Positions 40,052 to 49,085 are shown, numbered from the stretch's first letter. The stretch: DNA of 58,429 nt from Oscillospiraceae bacterium (GCA_017438745.1 JAFRUS010000080.1:1-58429), one strand, 5' to 3'. Translations and numbers: made by a program. The notes: a model not told the origin generated them from the letters alone.

Positions 40052-41119
40052 TTGCTGCATGATGCAATTCAGATGAGTTATCTCAGTTTTGTTGCCGGAT
40101 TTTTATTTGTTCTTTTTACTCTTTTTAATTCTGTGATCCCTGTGGCCAAAAAGAAGTATTTTCTGATCGGAACAGTGATTGCTCTTACAATGATAGTGTG
40201 CAATTTTCTGATGCTGATACTTGACGGAAATCCGGCATACCAGTGGCTGTACAAATTTGTTCTTGCCGTCAGTTACTCGATAAGCGGTCCTGTTATGATC
40301 CCGATAATATTGATTACATCCGTTATCAGACCTACAGTTCGGAAGATTATCCGGGTTTTTGCATCATCAAATTTAATACTTTCGTTTTTAAGTATGTTTA
40401 ACGGCTGGATATTCGATGTACATGAAGACGGAACTATGACGCTCGGAAAACTCGTACTCGTTCCTATCGTTCTTACAGCATTTTATGTTTCGCTGATCAT
40501 CTACTCATCGCTCATCAAATACAAGCACGGACTGAAAAGCGAGAGTTTTTTCCTTGTCGGTCTTGCAGTTTCTACATTTGCAGCCGTGATCATGAATTTC
40601 GTTTTAGGGTATAAATTTCTGATAAGCGGAGTAGCAGTGATTTCGCTTATTTTCTACTACATGTATTTTGCAACACAGACCCTTACCCGTGATGCACTGA
40701 CCGATGCATTCAACAGACATTCTTTTTACAGCGATATACCGGCTATGAAGAAAAAAGATATGTTCATCATTTCGATGGATCTTAACGGTCTTAAAAAAAT
40801 AAATGATACTCTTGGTCACGATGAAGGTGACAAAGCGATTCTTGCAGTTACTCAGTCGGCATTCAATGTAATTTCTGACAGATGCCGTTTCTACCGTATG
40901 GGCGGTGATGAATTTCAGATCCTTTATCCCGGAGCAGATGAAAAACGCGTTCAGAAACTGTGTGAAGATCTGAAGAAAGAAACCGAAGCCAAAGGCTACA
41001 GCGTAGCATGCGGATATATGGAATATAAAAAAGACGGAAATTTCGACGAAGCTCTCCGCAGAGCGGATGAACTGATGTACGAAGATAAAGTCAGAATGAA
41101 GCAAGTGAGAGAAAATTAG
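40052..41119 (+). CDS. Membrane-anchored GGDEF diguanylate cyclase, second copy
   Basis: The 355-residue protein is read from TTG 40052, 7 nt after GGGGAGGGG. The longer frame starting at 39986 overlaps the promoter and cannot be translated from it. About six membrane helices fill residues 8-200. The GGDEF domain (about 205-350) has DALTDAFNRHSFY, ISMDLNGLKKINDTLGHDEG and the intact site RMGGDEFQI. The N-terminal module differs from the first cyclase. Monocistronic. Confidence 0.9.
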   Translation: MLHDAIQMSYLSFVAGFLFVLFTLFNSVIPVAKKKYFLIGTVIALTMIVCNFLMLILDGNPAYQWLYKFVLAVSYSISGPVMIPIILITSVIRPTVRKIIRVFASSNLILSFLSMFNGWIFDVHEDGTMTLGKLVLVPIVLTAFYVSLIIYSSLIKYKHGLKSESFFLVGLAVSTFAAVIMNFVLGYKFLISGVAVISLIFYYMYFATQTLTRDALTDAFNRHSFYSDIPAMKKKDMFIISMDLNGLKKINDTLGHDEGDKAILAVTQSAFNVISDRCRFYRMGGDEFQILYPGADEKRVQKLCEDLKKETEAKGYSVACGYMEYKKDGNFDEALRRADELMYEDKVRMKQVREN

Positions 41120-41140
41120 CTGTTTCTTTCGTAAAATAAA

Positions 41141-41190
41141 CTGAAATCGCCTCCGGTTGAGACTTATAACGGAGGCGATTTCAGTTTGAA
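41141..41190 (+). terminator. Rho-independent terminator
   Basis: A 15-bp stem, CTGAAATCGCCTCCG (41141-41155) with CGGAGGCGATTTCAG (41170-41184), is followed by TTTG. Confidence 0.85.
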
Positions 41191-41282
41191 ATATGTGTTC
41201 AGAATTATACATTTGATGCTTATTTGAAAAGATAAATCGGGATTTTGAGACTGACTTAAGTGATTTTAGGAGAAGATGTTAG

Positions 41283-41927
41283 ATGGGATTATTTAATAAT
41301 GATGACTATAATAAGAAGCTGGAAGAAATAGAAGAAAGCTTCAGAGAGGAACGCAGAAACGCTTTTGAAAAGGATCTCTCAGAGTTTGATTTCAGTATGC
41401 CTTTGTCAAAGGCTACAGCCGGGACCATATTGCCTACAGTAAGTCTCAGTTTAGTAATGATGATTCGTTATGTTATTAAACCGATACTTTACGCTAATAT
41501 GACAGGCGAGAAACTGACTTTGAATAAGCTGATGCCGGTAATTATGTCAGTGTTTCTGGTGCTTGTATTTATATTTGCAGCGATCTTTTTTCGCTGCGCA
41601 CCTATGCCGGAAGTTAAAGGTGAGTTTTTCCGATATAAAAAAGAGGATTTTCACTGTTCTGATATTAATCAGATAAAGGTATCACGAATTAGGATTATTA
41701 CAGTTTATCTGTCGAATGGAAAGAAAATACGTATCACACGAGATTATGAAAACTATGAAACTTTTCTTGTCTGGGCTGAAAAATGCGGTATTGATATTGA
41801 CAGGGCAGTGGACTACGGAGACGACGTTGATTTTTCTCAGGATCTTGATCCAAAAACGGCAGCAGTGATCATAGCACTGATTGTTCTGGTTGTAGTTGTA
41901 GTTCTGTATTTATCTTTGAAAACGTGA
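41283..41927 (+). CDS. Hypothetical membrane protein (214 residues)
   Basis: ATG 41283 follows AGGAG. Two membrane helices lie near residues 45-65 and 80-105, a cytoplasmic-type domain (about 110-190) contains RIRIITVYLSNGKKIRITR, and a tail helix is near 193-212. The middle region resembles a PH-like fold (YcxB/bPH type) in pattern only. I do not recognise a named family. First gene of the accessory region; a type A repeat follows its stop. Confidence 0.65.
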   Translation: MGLFNNDDYNKKLEEIEESFREERRNAFEKDLSEFDFSMPLSKATAGTILPTVSLSLVMMIRYVIKPILYANMTGEKLTLNKLMPVIMSVFLVLVFIFAAIFFRCAPMPEVKGEFFRYKKEDFHCSDINQIKVSRIRIITVYLSNGKKIRITRDYENYETFLVWAEKCGIDIDRAVDYGDDVDFSQDLDPKTAAVIIALIVLVVVVVLYLSLKT

Positions 41928-41934
41928 AATTAAT

Positions 41935-41994
41935 GAGTATTTCCCTTCGGAAAATAAAATAGAAATTTTCCAGTCCGAGACTGGAAAATCACAT
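41935..41994 (+). repeat. Type A double-hairpin repeat, copy 1
   Basis: GAGTATTTCCCTTCGGAAAA begins the copy. A second hairpin ATTTTCCAGTC/GACTGGAAAAT follows. It is 8 nt after the stop of the preceding gene. The four copies (41935, 42821, 47171, 49030) differ mainly in the loop of the second hairpin. Confidence 0.85.
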
Positions 41995-42031
41995 ATTAGC
42001 GTTGCATTGAACATAGAATGAGGAAATAATT

Positions 42032-42235
42032 ATGACATCATTAGGAGAAGACTTCGGATTAACTGAATATTCAGACGATTTTATTAAAAAGATAATCGAT
42101 TATAGAATGAATATCTTTAAGAACAGAGAATTACAGGAATACTATACCTATGAAGAGATTGCAGAAAAAGAAAATTGTAATGTTGATGATGTAAGAAAAA
42201 ACTTAACTCGAACAGCTATAGTATGGACTCATTAA
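42032..42235 (+). CDS. Small hypothetical protein with HTH-like segment (67 residues)
   Basis: ATG 42032 follows GAGGAAA. The product is charged, and its middle TYEEIAEKENCNVDDVRKNL has the pattern of a sigma-region-4-like helix-turn-helix. It is too short to name. Between two type A repeats. Confidence 0.55.
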   Translation: MTSLGEDFGLTEYSDDFIKKIIDYRMNIFKNRELQEYYTYEEIAEKENCNVDDVRKNLTRTAIVWTH

Positions 42236-42346
42236 TTTATGAATACTGCTGTTTTTTGTTACTGATCGATGAAGATTTATTTATATCAATGATAACGGTG
42301 ATATGACTGAATCTATTATATAATGGAGTATTAGGGAGAAATAAAA

Positions 42347-42808
42347 ATGTCTGAAAACAAAATTGAATACAAAAGATTAACTGAAAAAGAACTTGATACT
42401 TTTATAAAAATGCGTATAACCCAGCTTCGTGAGGAGGGGGCAAAAGAAGATATCGATCTTTATCCGGCACTGAAAGACTATTACACACGACATATGGCTG
42501 ACGGAACGTTTGTGTCCTGGCTTGCTTTGGATGGTGAACGCATCATTGGAACGAGCGGGATGTCATTTGTCGAAAAACCCCCGTATTTCGGCTGCCCGAG
42601 TGGTAAGATAGGACTTCTTTCAAGTATGTTTACCGATAAAGAATACAGACGCAAAGGAATTGCGAGAGAACTTTTAAGTCGTGTTGTAAATGAAGCAAGA
42701 GAATACGGATGCGGTACAGTTCAGATCACTGCGTCAGATATGGGAGTTAAACTTTATACTGCTTTTGGATTTACTCATAACAATAATTTTATGCAGTATA
42801 AACTTTGA
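42347..42808 (+). CDS. GNAT-family N-acetyltransferase
   Basis: The 153-residue GNAT fold has strand GKIGLLSSMFTDKEYRRKGIA, where the R-RKG-A element binds the pyrophosphate of acetyl-CoA, and a C-terminal LYTAFGFTHNN. The substrate is unknown. GGGAGAAA precedes ATG 42347. A type A repeat follows 12 nt after the stop. Confidence 0.88.
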   Translation: MSENKIEYKRLTEKELDTFIKMRITQLREEGAKEDIDLYPALKDYYTRHMADGTFVSWLALDGERIIGTSGMSFVEKPPYFGCPSGKIGLLSSMFTDKEYRRKGIARELLSRVVNEAREYGCGTVQITASDMGVKLYTAFGFTHNNNFMQYKL

Positions 42809-42820
42809 GTGGTATCATCG

Positions 42821-42880
42821 GAGTATTTCCCTTCGGGAAATAAAATAGAAATTTTCCAGTCTGGGACTGGAAAATCACAT
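42821..42880 (+). repeat. Type A double-hairpin repeat, copy 2
   Basis: TTTCCC-TTCG-GGGAAA is the first hairpin and ATTTTCCAGTC-TGG-GACTGGAAAAT the second. It lies between the GNAT and AAC(3) genes. Confidence 0.88.
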
Positions 42881-42917
42881 CGAGATCATAAAAAAGAACA
42901 AGAAAGGACGTGCTAAA

Positions 42918-43733
42918 TTGATAACAAAGCGTGAAATATTTGCCTTTCTGGAAGAGGCGGGAATAAAGCATGATGACATAGTAACCATTCACTGTTCTTT
43001 ACGAGCAATCGGGGAAATCGAGAATGGTGCTGACGGTCTGATCGATGCATTTTGCGAGTACCTGCATGACGGACTTTTTATTGTACCGACGCATACATGG
43101 GATAAGGTTGGAAAGAATTCACCTTATTACGATGTCAGATCTACTGTTCCTGACATTGGAACGCTTGCTGAGATAGCTGCTTTTCGTAAGGACGGTGTAC
43201 GATCCCTGCATCCGACTCATTCTGTTGCAGTGTTTGGTAAAGGTGCAGCTGAATTTGTACGTGGAGAAGAAAAATGCGCATCTCCTGCGCCGATGGGCAG
43301 TTGCATCAGCAGACTTTACGAAGCAAACGGAAAAGTCCTTCTCGTCGGTGTCGGACATGAACGTAATACATATCTTCATTCAGTGGATGAGCGGCTCGGA
43401 ATTTCGGACAGACTGAATCCAAATCCTTTCGAGATCACGATTGTGGACTACTATGGAAATAGTCTCAAATCTCCTCCGTTCCATACTCATTACACGGCTG
43501 CATCAGACAGATGCGTTTCAGAGTATTATCCAAACTACAAAGAAGCGTTCGAATATACTGGCGCTGTGACATATTCAAAGCTTGGAAACGCATTAGTGTA
43601 TGTCTGTGACTGCAGAAAGATGACAGATACCTGTAGAAAAATATGGGAGAAGGCAGGCCGTGACCTTTGTATCTCGTCTGAACCGATTCCCCGTGAATGG
43701 TATGAAGAAAGTGAAAAACAAAATGGATATTGA
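42918..43733 (+). CDS. AAC(3)-family aminoglycoside N3-acetyltransferase-like protein
   Basis: The 271-residue protein starts at TTG 42918, the only start before the conserved N-terminus, about 10 nt after AAAGG. Family features include VTIHCSLRAIGEIENGADGL, FIVPTHTW, RSLHPTHSVAVFG, and GVGHERNTYLHSVDE with the active-site His. It transfers acetyl from acetyl-CoA to an amino group. Many family members are chromosomal and act on unknown substrates, so resistance is not implied by sequence alone. Confidence 0.88.
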   Translation: MITKREIFAFLEEAGIKHDDIVTIHCSLRAIGEIENGADGLIDAFCEYLHDGLFIVPTHTWDKVGKNSPYYDVRSTVPDIGTLAEIAAFRKDGVRSLHPTHSVAVFGKGAAEFVRGEEKCASPAPMGSCISRLYEANGKVLLVGVGHERNTYLHSVDERLGISDRLNPNPFEITIVDYYGNSLKSPPFHTHYTAASDRCVSEYYPNYKEAFEYTGAVTYSKLGNALVYVCDCRKMTDTCRKIWEKAGRDLCISSEPIPREWYEESEKQNGY

Positions 43734-44331
43734 GAAAATCATGAAATCACCGTGCCGGATCGGTCGGATTATTTATCTGGGAAGCATAGAACTTGAATCT
43801 TAACAGATTAATGTCAGGGGGCGCATCTGATGGTGCGCCGGTTCGGCGCAGTTGACCTAGACAGGTGAAACTCCTGTCCCGACAAACCCTAGCAAGGAGT
43901 CGGTATCCAGCCTTGGGTGATTCATCGTGAGGTGGATTACTAAGCGTAGGTAGGAAAGATTCAGAGCCCTATAGCGAAAGCTGAGTCGATTTAGCGTCGT
44001 TAGTCTCGACAATACGGTGGGCGATACTTTCATTGGAGTAGCAGCCAGCAAGAACTGTTCGTTATGCGAGAACAGGGAGACACCGTCGGCGTTTGAAAGA
44101 TGGGCGAGGAATCAAGGGGTCAGCTGTGTACCCGGGAGATCTTGCGGTTTCCTGATAACAAGGTATTGCAAACAAGTGCCAACACCACAAGGATGCAAAA
44201 AGAGCCGCCAAGAAGTCCGATGAGGTCATAGTAGCTGTGAAGTATGCAAAACATATGGAGCCAAGGACCGAAACACGGATACGTTTCTTGAAGGGAAACA
44301 TGCGATTACACTGGAGGTAAAGAAGAAAAGC

Positions 44332-45615
44332 ATGGGAACACAACAACAAGATATAAGAATATTGTCAGAAAAACATTCCAAACTGGAAACGTTAATCAAC
44401 CGTGTAAACTGTGAAACGCTGAAAGCGAAACACAGAAAACAGAACGCCAGAAAGGCAACCGGAGTAGACAGGGTAACCAAAGAACAGTATGAGGAAAACC
44501 TTGATGAAAACATCAGAAAACTCGTTGAAAGAATGAAGAAGTTTTCATACAGACCTCAGCCTGTCAGAAGAGTGGAAATACCAAAAGCCAACGGCAAAAC
44601 AAGACCACTCGGTATACCGAGCTACGAAGACAAACTTGTACAGGGAGTAATGGCAGATATACTGAATGATGTATACGAGCCAAGGTTTCTGGATGTTTCC
44701 TATGGATTCAGACCAAACAGAGGAATGCATGATGCAGTCAAGAGAGTTGATGAATTGATAATGTACAAGAGAGTAAATTACATACTTGACTGTGACATTA
44801 AAGGATTCTTTGATAATGTTGACCACAAGTGGCTGATGAAATTCCTTGAAAATGATATAGCAGACAAGAATTTCTTAAGATATATTGTCAGATTTCTGAA
44901 ATCAGGAATCATGAAAGGTAAAATATTTGAGGAATCAAGTGTCGGCACACCTCAGGGAGGCTTGATTTCACCAATACTTGCCAATGTGTATCTGCATTAT
45001 GTTCTTGATATCTGGTTTGAAAGAGGAGTCAAAAAGAAGCTTCAAGGTGAAGCATATTTCGTAAGATTTGCAGATGACTTCATTATCATGTTTGAATATG
45101 AAGAGGAAGCAAAAGCAGTATATGAGTTCATTAAGAAAAGACTTGCACAGTTTGGCTTGGAACTAGCGGAAGATAAAACGAGAATTCTGCCATTTGGCAG
45201 AAACAGCAATACAACTGATACGTTTGACTTTCTCGGATTTACTCATTACAATGGCAAAACGAGATATGGAAAATATACAGTTGGACACAAGATAAGCAGG
45301 AAAAAGAAGAAAATATTCAAAGCAAAGCTCAAAAAGTGGGTAAAGGACAACCGAAATATAGATATAAAGATTTTTATGACTACGTTGAACAGGAAGCTGA
45401 TAGGTACAAACAACTATTACTGCATTAGTGGAGCATACAACGAAATACAAAGTCTTTACAATCATGCAAAGTTTGTAACGTTTAAATGGTTGAACCGGAG
45501 AAGCCAGCGAAAAAGCTTTACTTGGGAAAAATTTCAGCCAGTATGGAATGAAATGATAAGAAAGCCTAAAGTTCATGTGAATATATGGGCAGTAGGCAAA
45601 GTAAAATACATCTGA
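44332..45615 (+). CDS. ltrA: Group II intron reverse transcriptase/maturase
   Basis: The 427-residue protein begins with the RT0/RT1 region ([31 protein letters not shown]). FDNVDHKWL is in RT3 and [20 protein letters not shown] in RT4. The catalytic motif is FADD in RT5, with Phe replacing the usual Tyr. The maturase X domain is at about 320-420 ([41 protein letters not shown]). There is no HNH endonuclease domain after it. It should help splice and reverse-splice its host intron. Located in domain IV of the outer intron. Confidence 0.95.
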   Translation: MGTQQQDIRILSEKHSKLETLINRVNCETLKAKHRKQNARKATGVDRVTKEQYEENLDENIRKLVERMKKFSYRPQPVRRVEIPKANGKTRPLGIPSYEDKLVQGVMADILNDVYEPRFLDVSYGFRPNRGMHDAVKRVDELIMYKRVNYILDCDIKGFFDNVDHKWLMKFLENDIADKNFLRYIVRFLKSGIMKGKIFEESSVGTPQGGLISPILANVYLHYVLDIWFERGVKKKLQGEAYFVRFADDFIIMFEYEEEAKAVYEFIKKRLAQFGLELAEDKTRILPFGRNSNTTDTFDFLGFTHYNGKTRYGKYTVGHKISRKKKKIFKAKLKKWVKDNRNIDIKIFMTTLNRKLIGTNNYYCISGAYNEIQSLYNHAKFVTFKWLNRRSQRKSFTWEKFQPVWNEMIRKPKVHVNIWAVGKVKYI

Positions 45616-45651
45616 TGATATTCGAAGTAGACGTGGGGAGCTGTATGCGGG

Positions 45652-46294
45652 GTGTGCCCAGACAAGTTGGGTGAGAGATGATGGGATTAGTACCATCGGT
45701 ATCGTCTTACAGGAGAAGGTACCAAGTCATCTGTGAGGTGCTGTGTCCAAAAGGCATGGTACTGAGCGTCACAGAAAAGTCGTAATAAATACGGCGAGAC
45801 ATTTGCCAGAGAGCTGAACAACTGAACCGTCTTTATTAAGCATCGTTAGGCTGCTTTATCGCTAAAAGGAATCTTTCCTGCATGGGTTCTGATAACCGTA
45901 GCGGAAACCTGTTTACTGGCTACGGAGTGGTCGGTGTATAGACGGCAGGAATCTGGCATGGGCTCTCATCGCAAAACTGGGGAACCTGTTTATGTATGTT
46001 AATCGAAAAGCACAAGTACCGAAAGGTTGCGAGGCTGAAAGTAGAAATGATATAAACAGGGGCAGAAGAAGCCGTAGTAGCGAAGAAGCTTGTGAAAACA
46101 ATTGGAGCAAAGGGTGAAAGGCTTCTGATTACTGAAATGATATTTGCCGTTGTGTACTGGAGACACAATAACGACTGGAGCGAAATTCGGCAAAGAAACA
46201 CATGAGTAAGTTTTCAGAAGTGGGGAGCCGTATGAAGCGAGAGTTTCACGTACGGTTCTGAAGGGGGCTGAGGGTGAAATTCCCTCGGTCTACC
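45652..46294 (+). mobile_element. Inner, ORF-poor group II intron inside domain V of the outer one
   Basis: A second consensus 5' end, GTGTGCCC, begins at 45652. The region ends with an intact 34-nt domain V (GAGCCGTATGAAGCG ... CGTACGGTTC, about 46221-46254) and a domain VI hairpin GGCTGAGGG/CCCTCGGTC ending CTACC near 46294. It is about 643 nt. A frame reading EEAVVAKKLVKTIGAKG (about 46069-46120) is translation-like but has no reverse-transcriptase motif, so splicing would need a maturase in trans. The exact right junction is uncertain by a few bases. Confidence 0.72.
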
Positions 46295-46368
46295 GGCTAA
46301 AATCGCACGTACAGTTCTTAGAGGAGTTTACTTCAATTGTTATAAAATAGAAAGGAGTAAATTTACTC

Positions 46369-46530
46369 ATGAAAGGGAACATTCATAAGAAAATTACATT
46401 TGAAGACAGTACCGAAAAGAAATATATAAAGAGTTATTACAAAGGCTGGAGACGCGCGGAAATAATTAACCGAAGATTGCTTCGCAGAAGATTAAAAGCA
46501 GGTCTAAAAAAAGAATACTCAGAATACTGA
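46369..46530 (+). CDS. Small basic protein (53 residues)
   Basis: ATG 46369 follows AAAGGAG. The product begins MKGNIHKKITFEDSTEKK, with RRAEIINRRLLRRRLKAG near the C-terminus, and has a net positive charge. It lies just after the intron pair and 24 nt before the methyltransferase, with its own good ribosome site. No family recognised. Confidence 0.55.
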   Translation: MKGNIHKKITFEDSTEKKYIKSYYKGWRRAEIINRRLLRRRLKAGLKKEYSEY

Positions 46531-46554
46531 GTCGGTTTTAGGGAGGTAAAAAAA

Positions 46555-47166
46555 ATGTTCTGGGATAAAATTTCACCGGTTTACGATTTATTTGAGAATG
46601 TGTACAATCATAAGGTTTATGAAGGAACAGGGAAGAAAGTAGCCGAATTAATCGACAGCAGAGATGATGTTCTTGAATGCGCCTGCGGTACCGGGGCGAT
46701 AACGGTCTGCATTGCAGCCAAATGCAGAAAAATGGTCGCTACTGATTTTGCTATCGGTATGCTCCGACAGGCTTCGGCTAAATGCAGAAAATTCGATAAT
46801 ATCAAGTTCAGACGTGCGGATATTACTAATATAAGATGCCGTGACAACAGATTTGACAAGGTCGTTGCCGGTAATGTAATTCATCTTCTCCCGGATCCGG
46901 CAAAAGCACTTGCAGAGATGGAACGTGTGGTCAAACCTGGCGGAAAGATAATCATTCCGACTTATATCAACATGTCAAAGAAATCAGCCGGACTTGCTGT
47001 AAAATCTATTGAATTTCTCGGTGCCGATTTCAAGGAACAGTTTGACCTTGAAACCTATAAGGATTTCTTCAGAAAAATGGGATATAACGATGTGAAATAC
47101 CATGTAGTTCAAGGAAGAATGCCGTGTGCAATTGCAGTTATAACCAAGAAGCCGAATGTTCGATGA
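46555..47166 (+). CDS. Class I SAM-dependent methyltransferase (UbiE-like)
   Basis: The 203-residue Rossmann methyltransferase has motif I VLECACGTGAITV near residue 43, motif II FRRADITNIRCRDNRFD, and motif IV AGNVIHLLPDPAKALAEMERVVKPGGK. Substrate unknown. GGGAGG precedes ATG 46555. A type A repeat follows its stop directly. Confidence 0.9.
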   Translation: MFWDKISPVYDLFENVYNHKVYEGTGKKVAELIDSRDDVLECACGTGAITVCIAAKCRKMVATDFAIGMLRQASAKCRKFDNIKFRRADITNIRCRDNRFDKVVAGNVIHLLPDPAKALAEMERVVKPGGKIIIPTYINMSKKSAGLAVKSIEFLGADFKEQFDLETYKDFFRKMGYNDVKYHVVQGRMPCAIAVITKKPNVR

Positions 47167-47170
47167 CTCG

Positions 47171-47230
47171 GAGTATTTCCCTTCGGGAAATAAAATAGAA
47201 ATTTTCCAGTCTCAGACTGGAAAATCACAT
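47171..47230 (+). repeat. Type A double-hairpin repeat, copy 3
   Basis: Identical to copy 4 over the two hairpins. It lies immediately after the methyltransferase stop. Confidence 0.88.
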
Positions 47231-47265
47231 ATAGTAACAATTGAGTTTGAAGCATTAATATAGAT

Positions 47266-47300
47266 AAGAAAAAGCACATTCTTTTCAGATAGAATGTGCT
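47266..47300 (-). terminator. Rho-independent terminator of the AbiE operon
   Basis: On the minus strand AGCACATTC pairs with GAATGTGCT, followed by TTTTTCTTA. It lies about 60 nt after the toxin stop. Confidence 0.8.
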
Positions 47301-47359
47301 AGTTAAGTGTGATTGGTGTTCCTTTAGGATGATTGAATTCTCATAAATGTGAGAATTGA

Positions 47360-48271
47360 TTAAACTTTGTCAAATATACCGGCATTGAGAATTCTTTCTA
47401 GAGCCGAGACTGCTGTATCATATGAAACCGATTCAAACAACAGTGGAATGGTTATCGTATCATAATCATCTTTATAAATTTTCTTATCAATGATTTCACG
47501 TAAAACTTCAGCTGCATTTTTTCCATCCTGAACCGACAGACATGTTTTATGAGTCCGGCGTTCATCTGCAACAGACGATGCCAGTGATTTCAAATTATCA
47601 TCAACTGTTACGATTTCAGATAATTTATAAATATCGTAGATATGACGTGAATGCTCGGTAATTGTATTCGACAGATAATAATCAGCTAATGCATATAGCT
47701 TATCGATCATTGTACGTTCAGCAGCCTGAACATTCAGCTCAAAAGGCTGTAAATCATACTGAGCAATAAAGTTATCATATCCGTTTTCATGAAGATATTG
47801 ATATATAAGACTGTCGGCCGTCATTTTATTGGTTGGGTAAGTTCTAAGAAATACAGCTGTTTCTACAATGAGATGTTCTTTCAGATATACAACAGAGAGT
47901 GAAGAAGGATAGTCAATTATATAACGGTTGAATTCACGCTTGCTTCTGATGTCATCAGCATTAATAAGATCAAACTGAAATTCACTGATAATCTGAGTAA
48001 TATTTGTCTTTAGTTGTTTTCTCATACTTTCAGACGGTTTCTTATCGGACTGTAAATTCAAATCAATATCTTCAGAGAAGCGCTTGATTATATGATAACA
48101 TTTCGATAGTGACGTTCCGCCTTTAAAAACAATATCTGGCATAAAGGATACGATTTTTTTCAGAAAGATGGTTACAAAATAATCTTTTTCTACTATTTCT
48201 GCTTTGACACCAAGATATTCTGAAGTACGTAGAATAAGCTGTTCAAATAATTCTTTTTCATTATGCAACAT
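47360..48271 (-). CDS. AbiEii/AbiGii-family nucleotidyltransferase toxin
   Basis: The 303-residue protein has the minimal nucleotidyltransferase signature FKGGTSLSKCYHIIKRFSEDIDL near residue 50, with GG-S and D-D residues, and FNRYIIDYPSS. C-terminal helices follow. AbiEii toxins act on tRNA or growth in type IV toxin-antitoxin systems and phage exclusion. Its start overlaps the antitoxin stop by 11 nt, the usual order. Confidence 0.9.
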   Translation of the reverse strand: MLHNEKELFEQLILRTSEYLGVKAEIVEKDYFVTIFLKKIVSFMPDIVFKGGTSLSKCYHIIKRFSEDIDLNLQSDKKPSESMRKQLKTNITQIISEFQFDLINADDIRSKREFNRYIIDYPSSLSVVYLKEHLIVETAVFLRTYPTNKMTADSLIYQYLHENGYDNFIAQYDLQPFELNVQAAERTMIDKLYALADYYLSNTITEHSRHIYDIYKLSEIVTVDDNLKSLASSVADERRTHKTCLSVQDGKNAAEVLREIIDKKIYKDDYDTITIPLLFESVSYDTAVSALERILNAGIFDKV

Positions 48272-48875
48272 AATAGATAACTCCGCTTTCTATGAGATTT
48301 CGCATAGTCTTGTCGGGAAAATATGGAGCATACTTGGTAACAAGCTCCTGAGAAATATTATTTTTCCTGATCCATTCTTTGATGGCTGATTTTTTTTCAT
48401 CATCAAAATAATCTGGTGAGATACAGTTCATCATTTCAAGAAACTGTAAAACAAATATATTTTCATTATCAATTGCAACTCTGGACTTTCGTAAAATTAC
48501 TTCCTGATTTCCAACTGTTATTCTACGAAGTTTGGAATTTTCGTTATTAGTTTGTATTTCAGGTATATTTGACATTTGCGTTGATAGACCTGCCTGCTGC
48601 AAAGCTGTTATACCAGTATAGAAGCCAATGCGTGCGCCGTTATTAGCTAAGTATTTTTTCTCAATAATTTTATTAGGGTTAAGAACACTAGTGCCAAAGG
48701 GTGTTTTGACGGGAATATAGTATATGCCACGTTCATATCGAATGATGCGACCTTGTTCACATAGTTTTGAAAGCTCTTTTTTTAGCCAGATTTCAGAATA
48801 ATTTTCATATGAAATATCAGAAAAGAATATTGGTTCGTTTTCGCCAAATTTTTCGATAAGATAATCAAACAGCAT
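48261..48875 (-). CDS. AbiEi-like antitoxin (DUF6088 type)
   Basis: The 204-residue protein has an N-terminal winged-helix region (YSEIWLKKELSKLCEQGRIIRYERGIYYIP, residues about 27-57 in two strands and helix) and an AbiEi-type C-terminal part containing GARIGFYTGITALQQAGLS. Such antitoxins repress their own operon through inverted repeats. A palindrome spans the ribosome site and start (48874-48905). It neutralises the adjacent nucleotidyltransferase. Confidence 0.85.
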   Translation of the reverse strand: MLFDYLIEKFGENEPIFFSDISYENYSEIWLKKELSKLCEQGRIIRYERGIYYIPVKTPFGTSVLNPNKIIEKKYLANNGARIGFYTGITALQQAGLSTQMSNIPEIQTNNENSKLRRITVGNQEVILRKSRVAIDNENIFVLQFLEMMNCISPDYFDDEKKSAIKEWIRKNNISQELVTKYAPYFPDKTMRNLIESGVIYYVA

Positions 48876-48905
48876 ATTTAGTACCTCCTTTTTTGTACTA
48901 AATAT
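48874..48905 (-). promoter_or_regulatory. Perfect inverted repeat over the AbiEi ribosome site
   Basis: ATATTTAGTAC (48874-48884) and GTACTAAATAT (48895-48905) are exact 11-bp arms around a spacer holding the ribosome site AGGAG on the minus strand. It could be the AbiEi operator, or an mRNA hairpin that exposes the site in its loop. Confidence 0.75.
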
Positions 48906-49029
48906 ATTATACTACAATTAACTGCATAAGTCAATCTAAGTATAAAAGAGGAGCTATGCTTTTTCAAATTCCAGATTGAAAACAGAGTCTGATTACAGTA
49001 TAATAAGTAATGTAATCAATGATAAAAAG

Positions 49030-49085
49030 GAGTATTTCCCTTCGGGAAATAAAATAGAAATTTTCCAGTCTCAGACTGGAAAATA
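49030..49085 (+). repeat. Type A double-hairpin repeat, copy 4
   Basis: AGTATTTCCCTTCGGGAAAT starts this copy and ATTTTCCAGTC-TCA-GACTGGAAAAT ends it. It lies in the gap after the AbiE promoter and before a decayed gene. Confidence 0.88.

Larger units (their letters stand above)
43833..46343 (+). mobile_element. Outer group II intron (interrupted by a second intron)
   Basis: The 5' end GTGCGCC and the rRNA-like domain I sequence (43833-44330) precede the reverse-transcriptase gene. The 5' half of domain V, GAGCTGTATGCG, is at 45639-45650 after GTGGG. The matching 3' half, CGCACGTACAGTTC, is at 46304-46317. About 650 nt of a second intron lie between. The 3' end is placed near 46343 by the short domain VI-like hairpin, with low precision. 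The upstream sequence 43734-43832 has no clear gene; the small frame at 43741-43803 is not convincing. Confidence 0.75.

Noticed and set aside
45913..46201. Minus-strand open frames within the inner intron
   Set aside because: Low-complexity Leu/Ser/Phe-rich products opposite structured RNA; no family resemblance.
41935..49085. attC sites of an integron
   Set aside because: The type A repeats lack the paired R/L box organisation and core GTT sites, and no integron integrase is visible.
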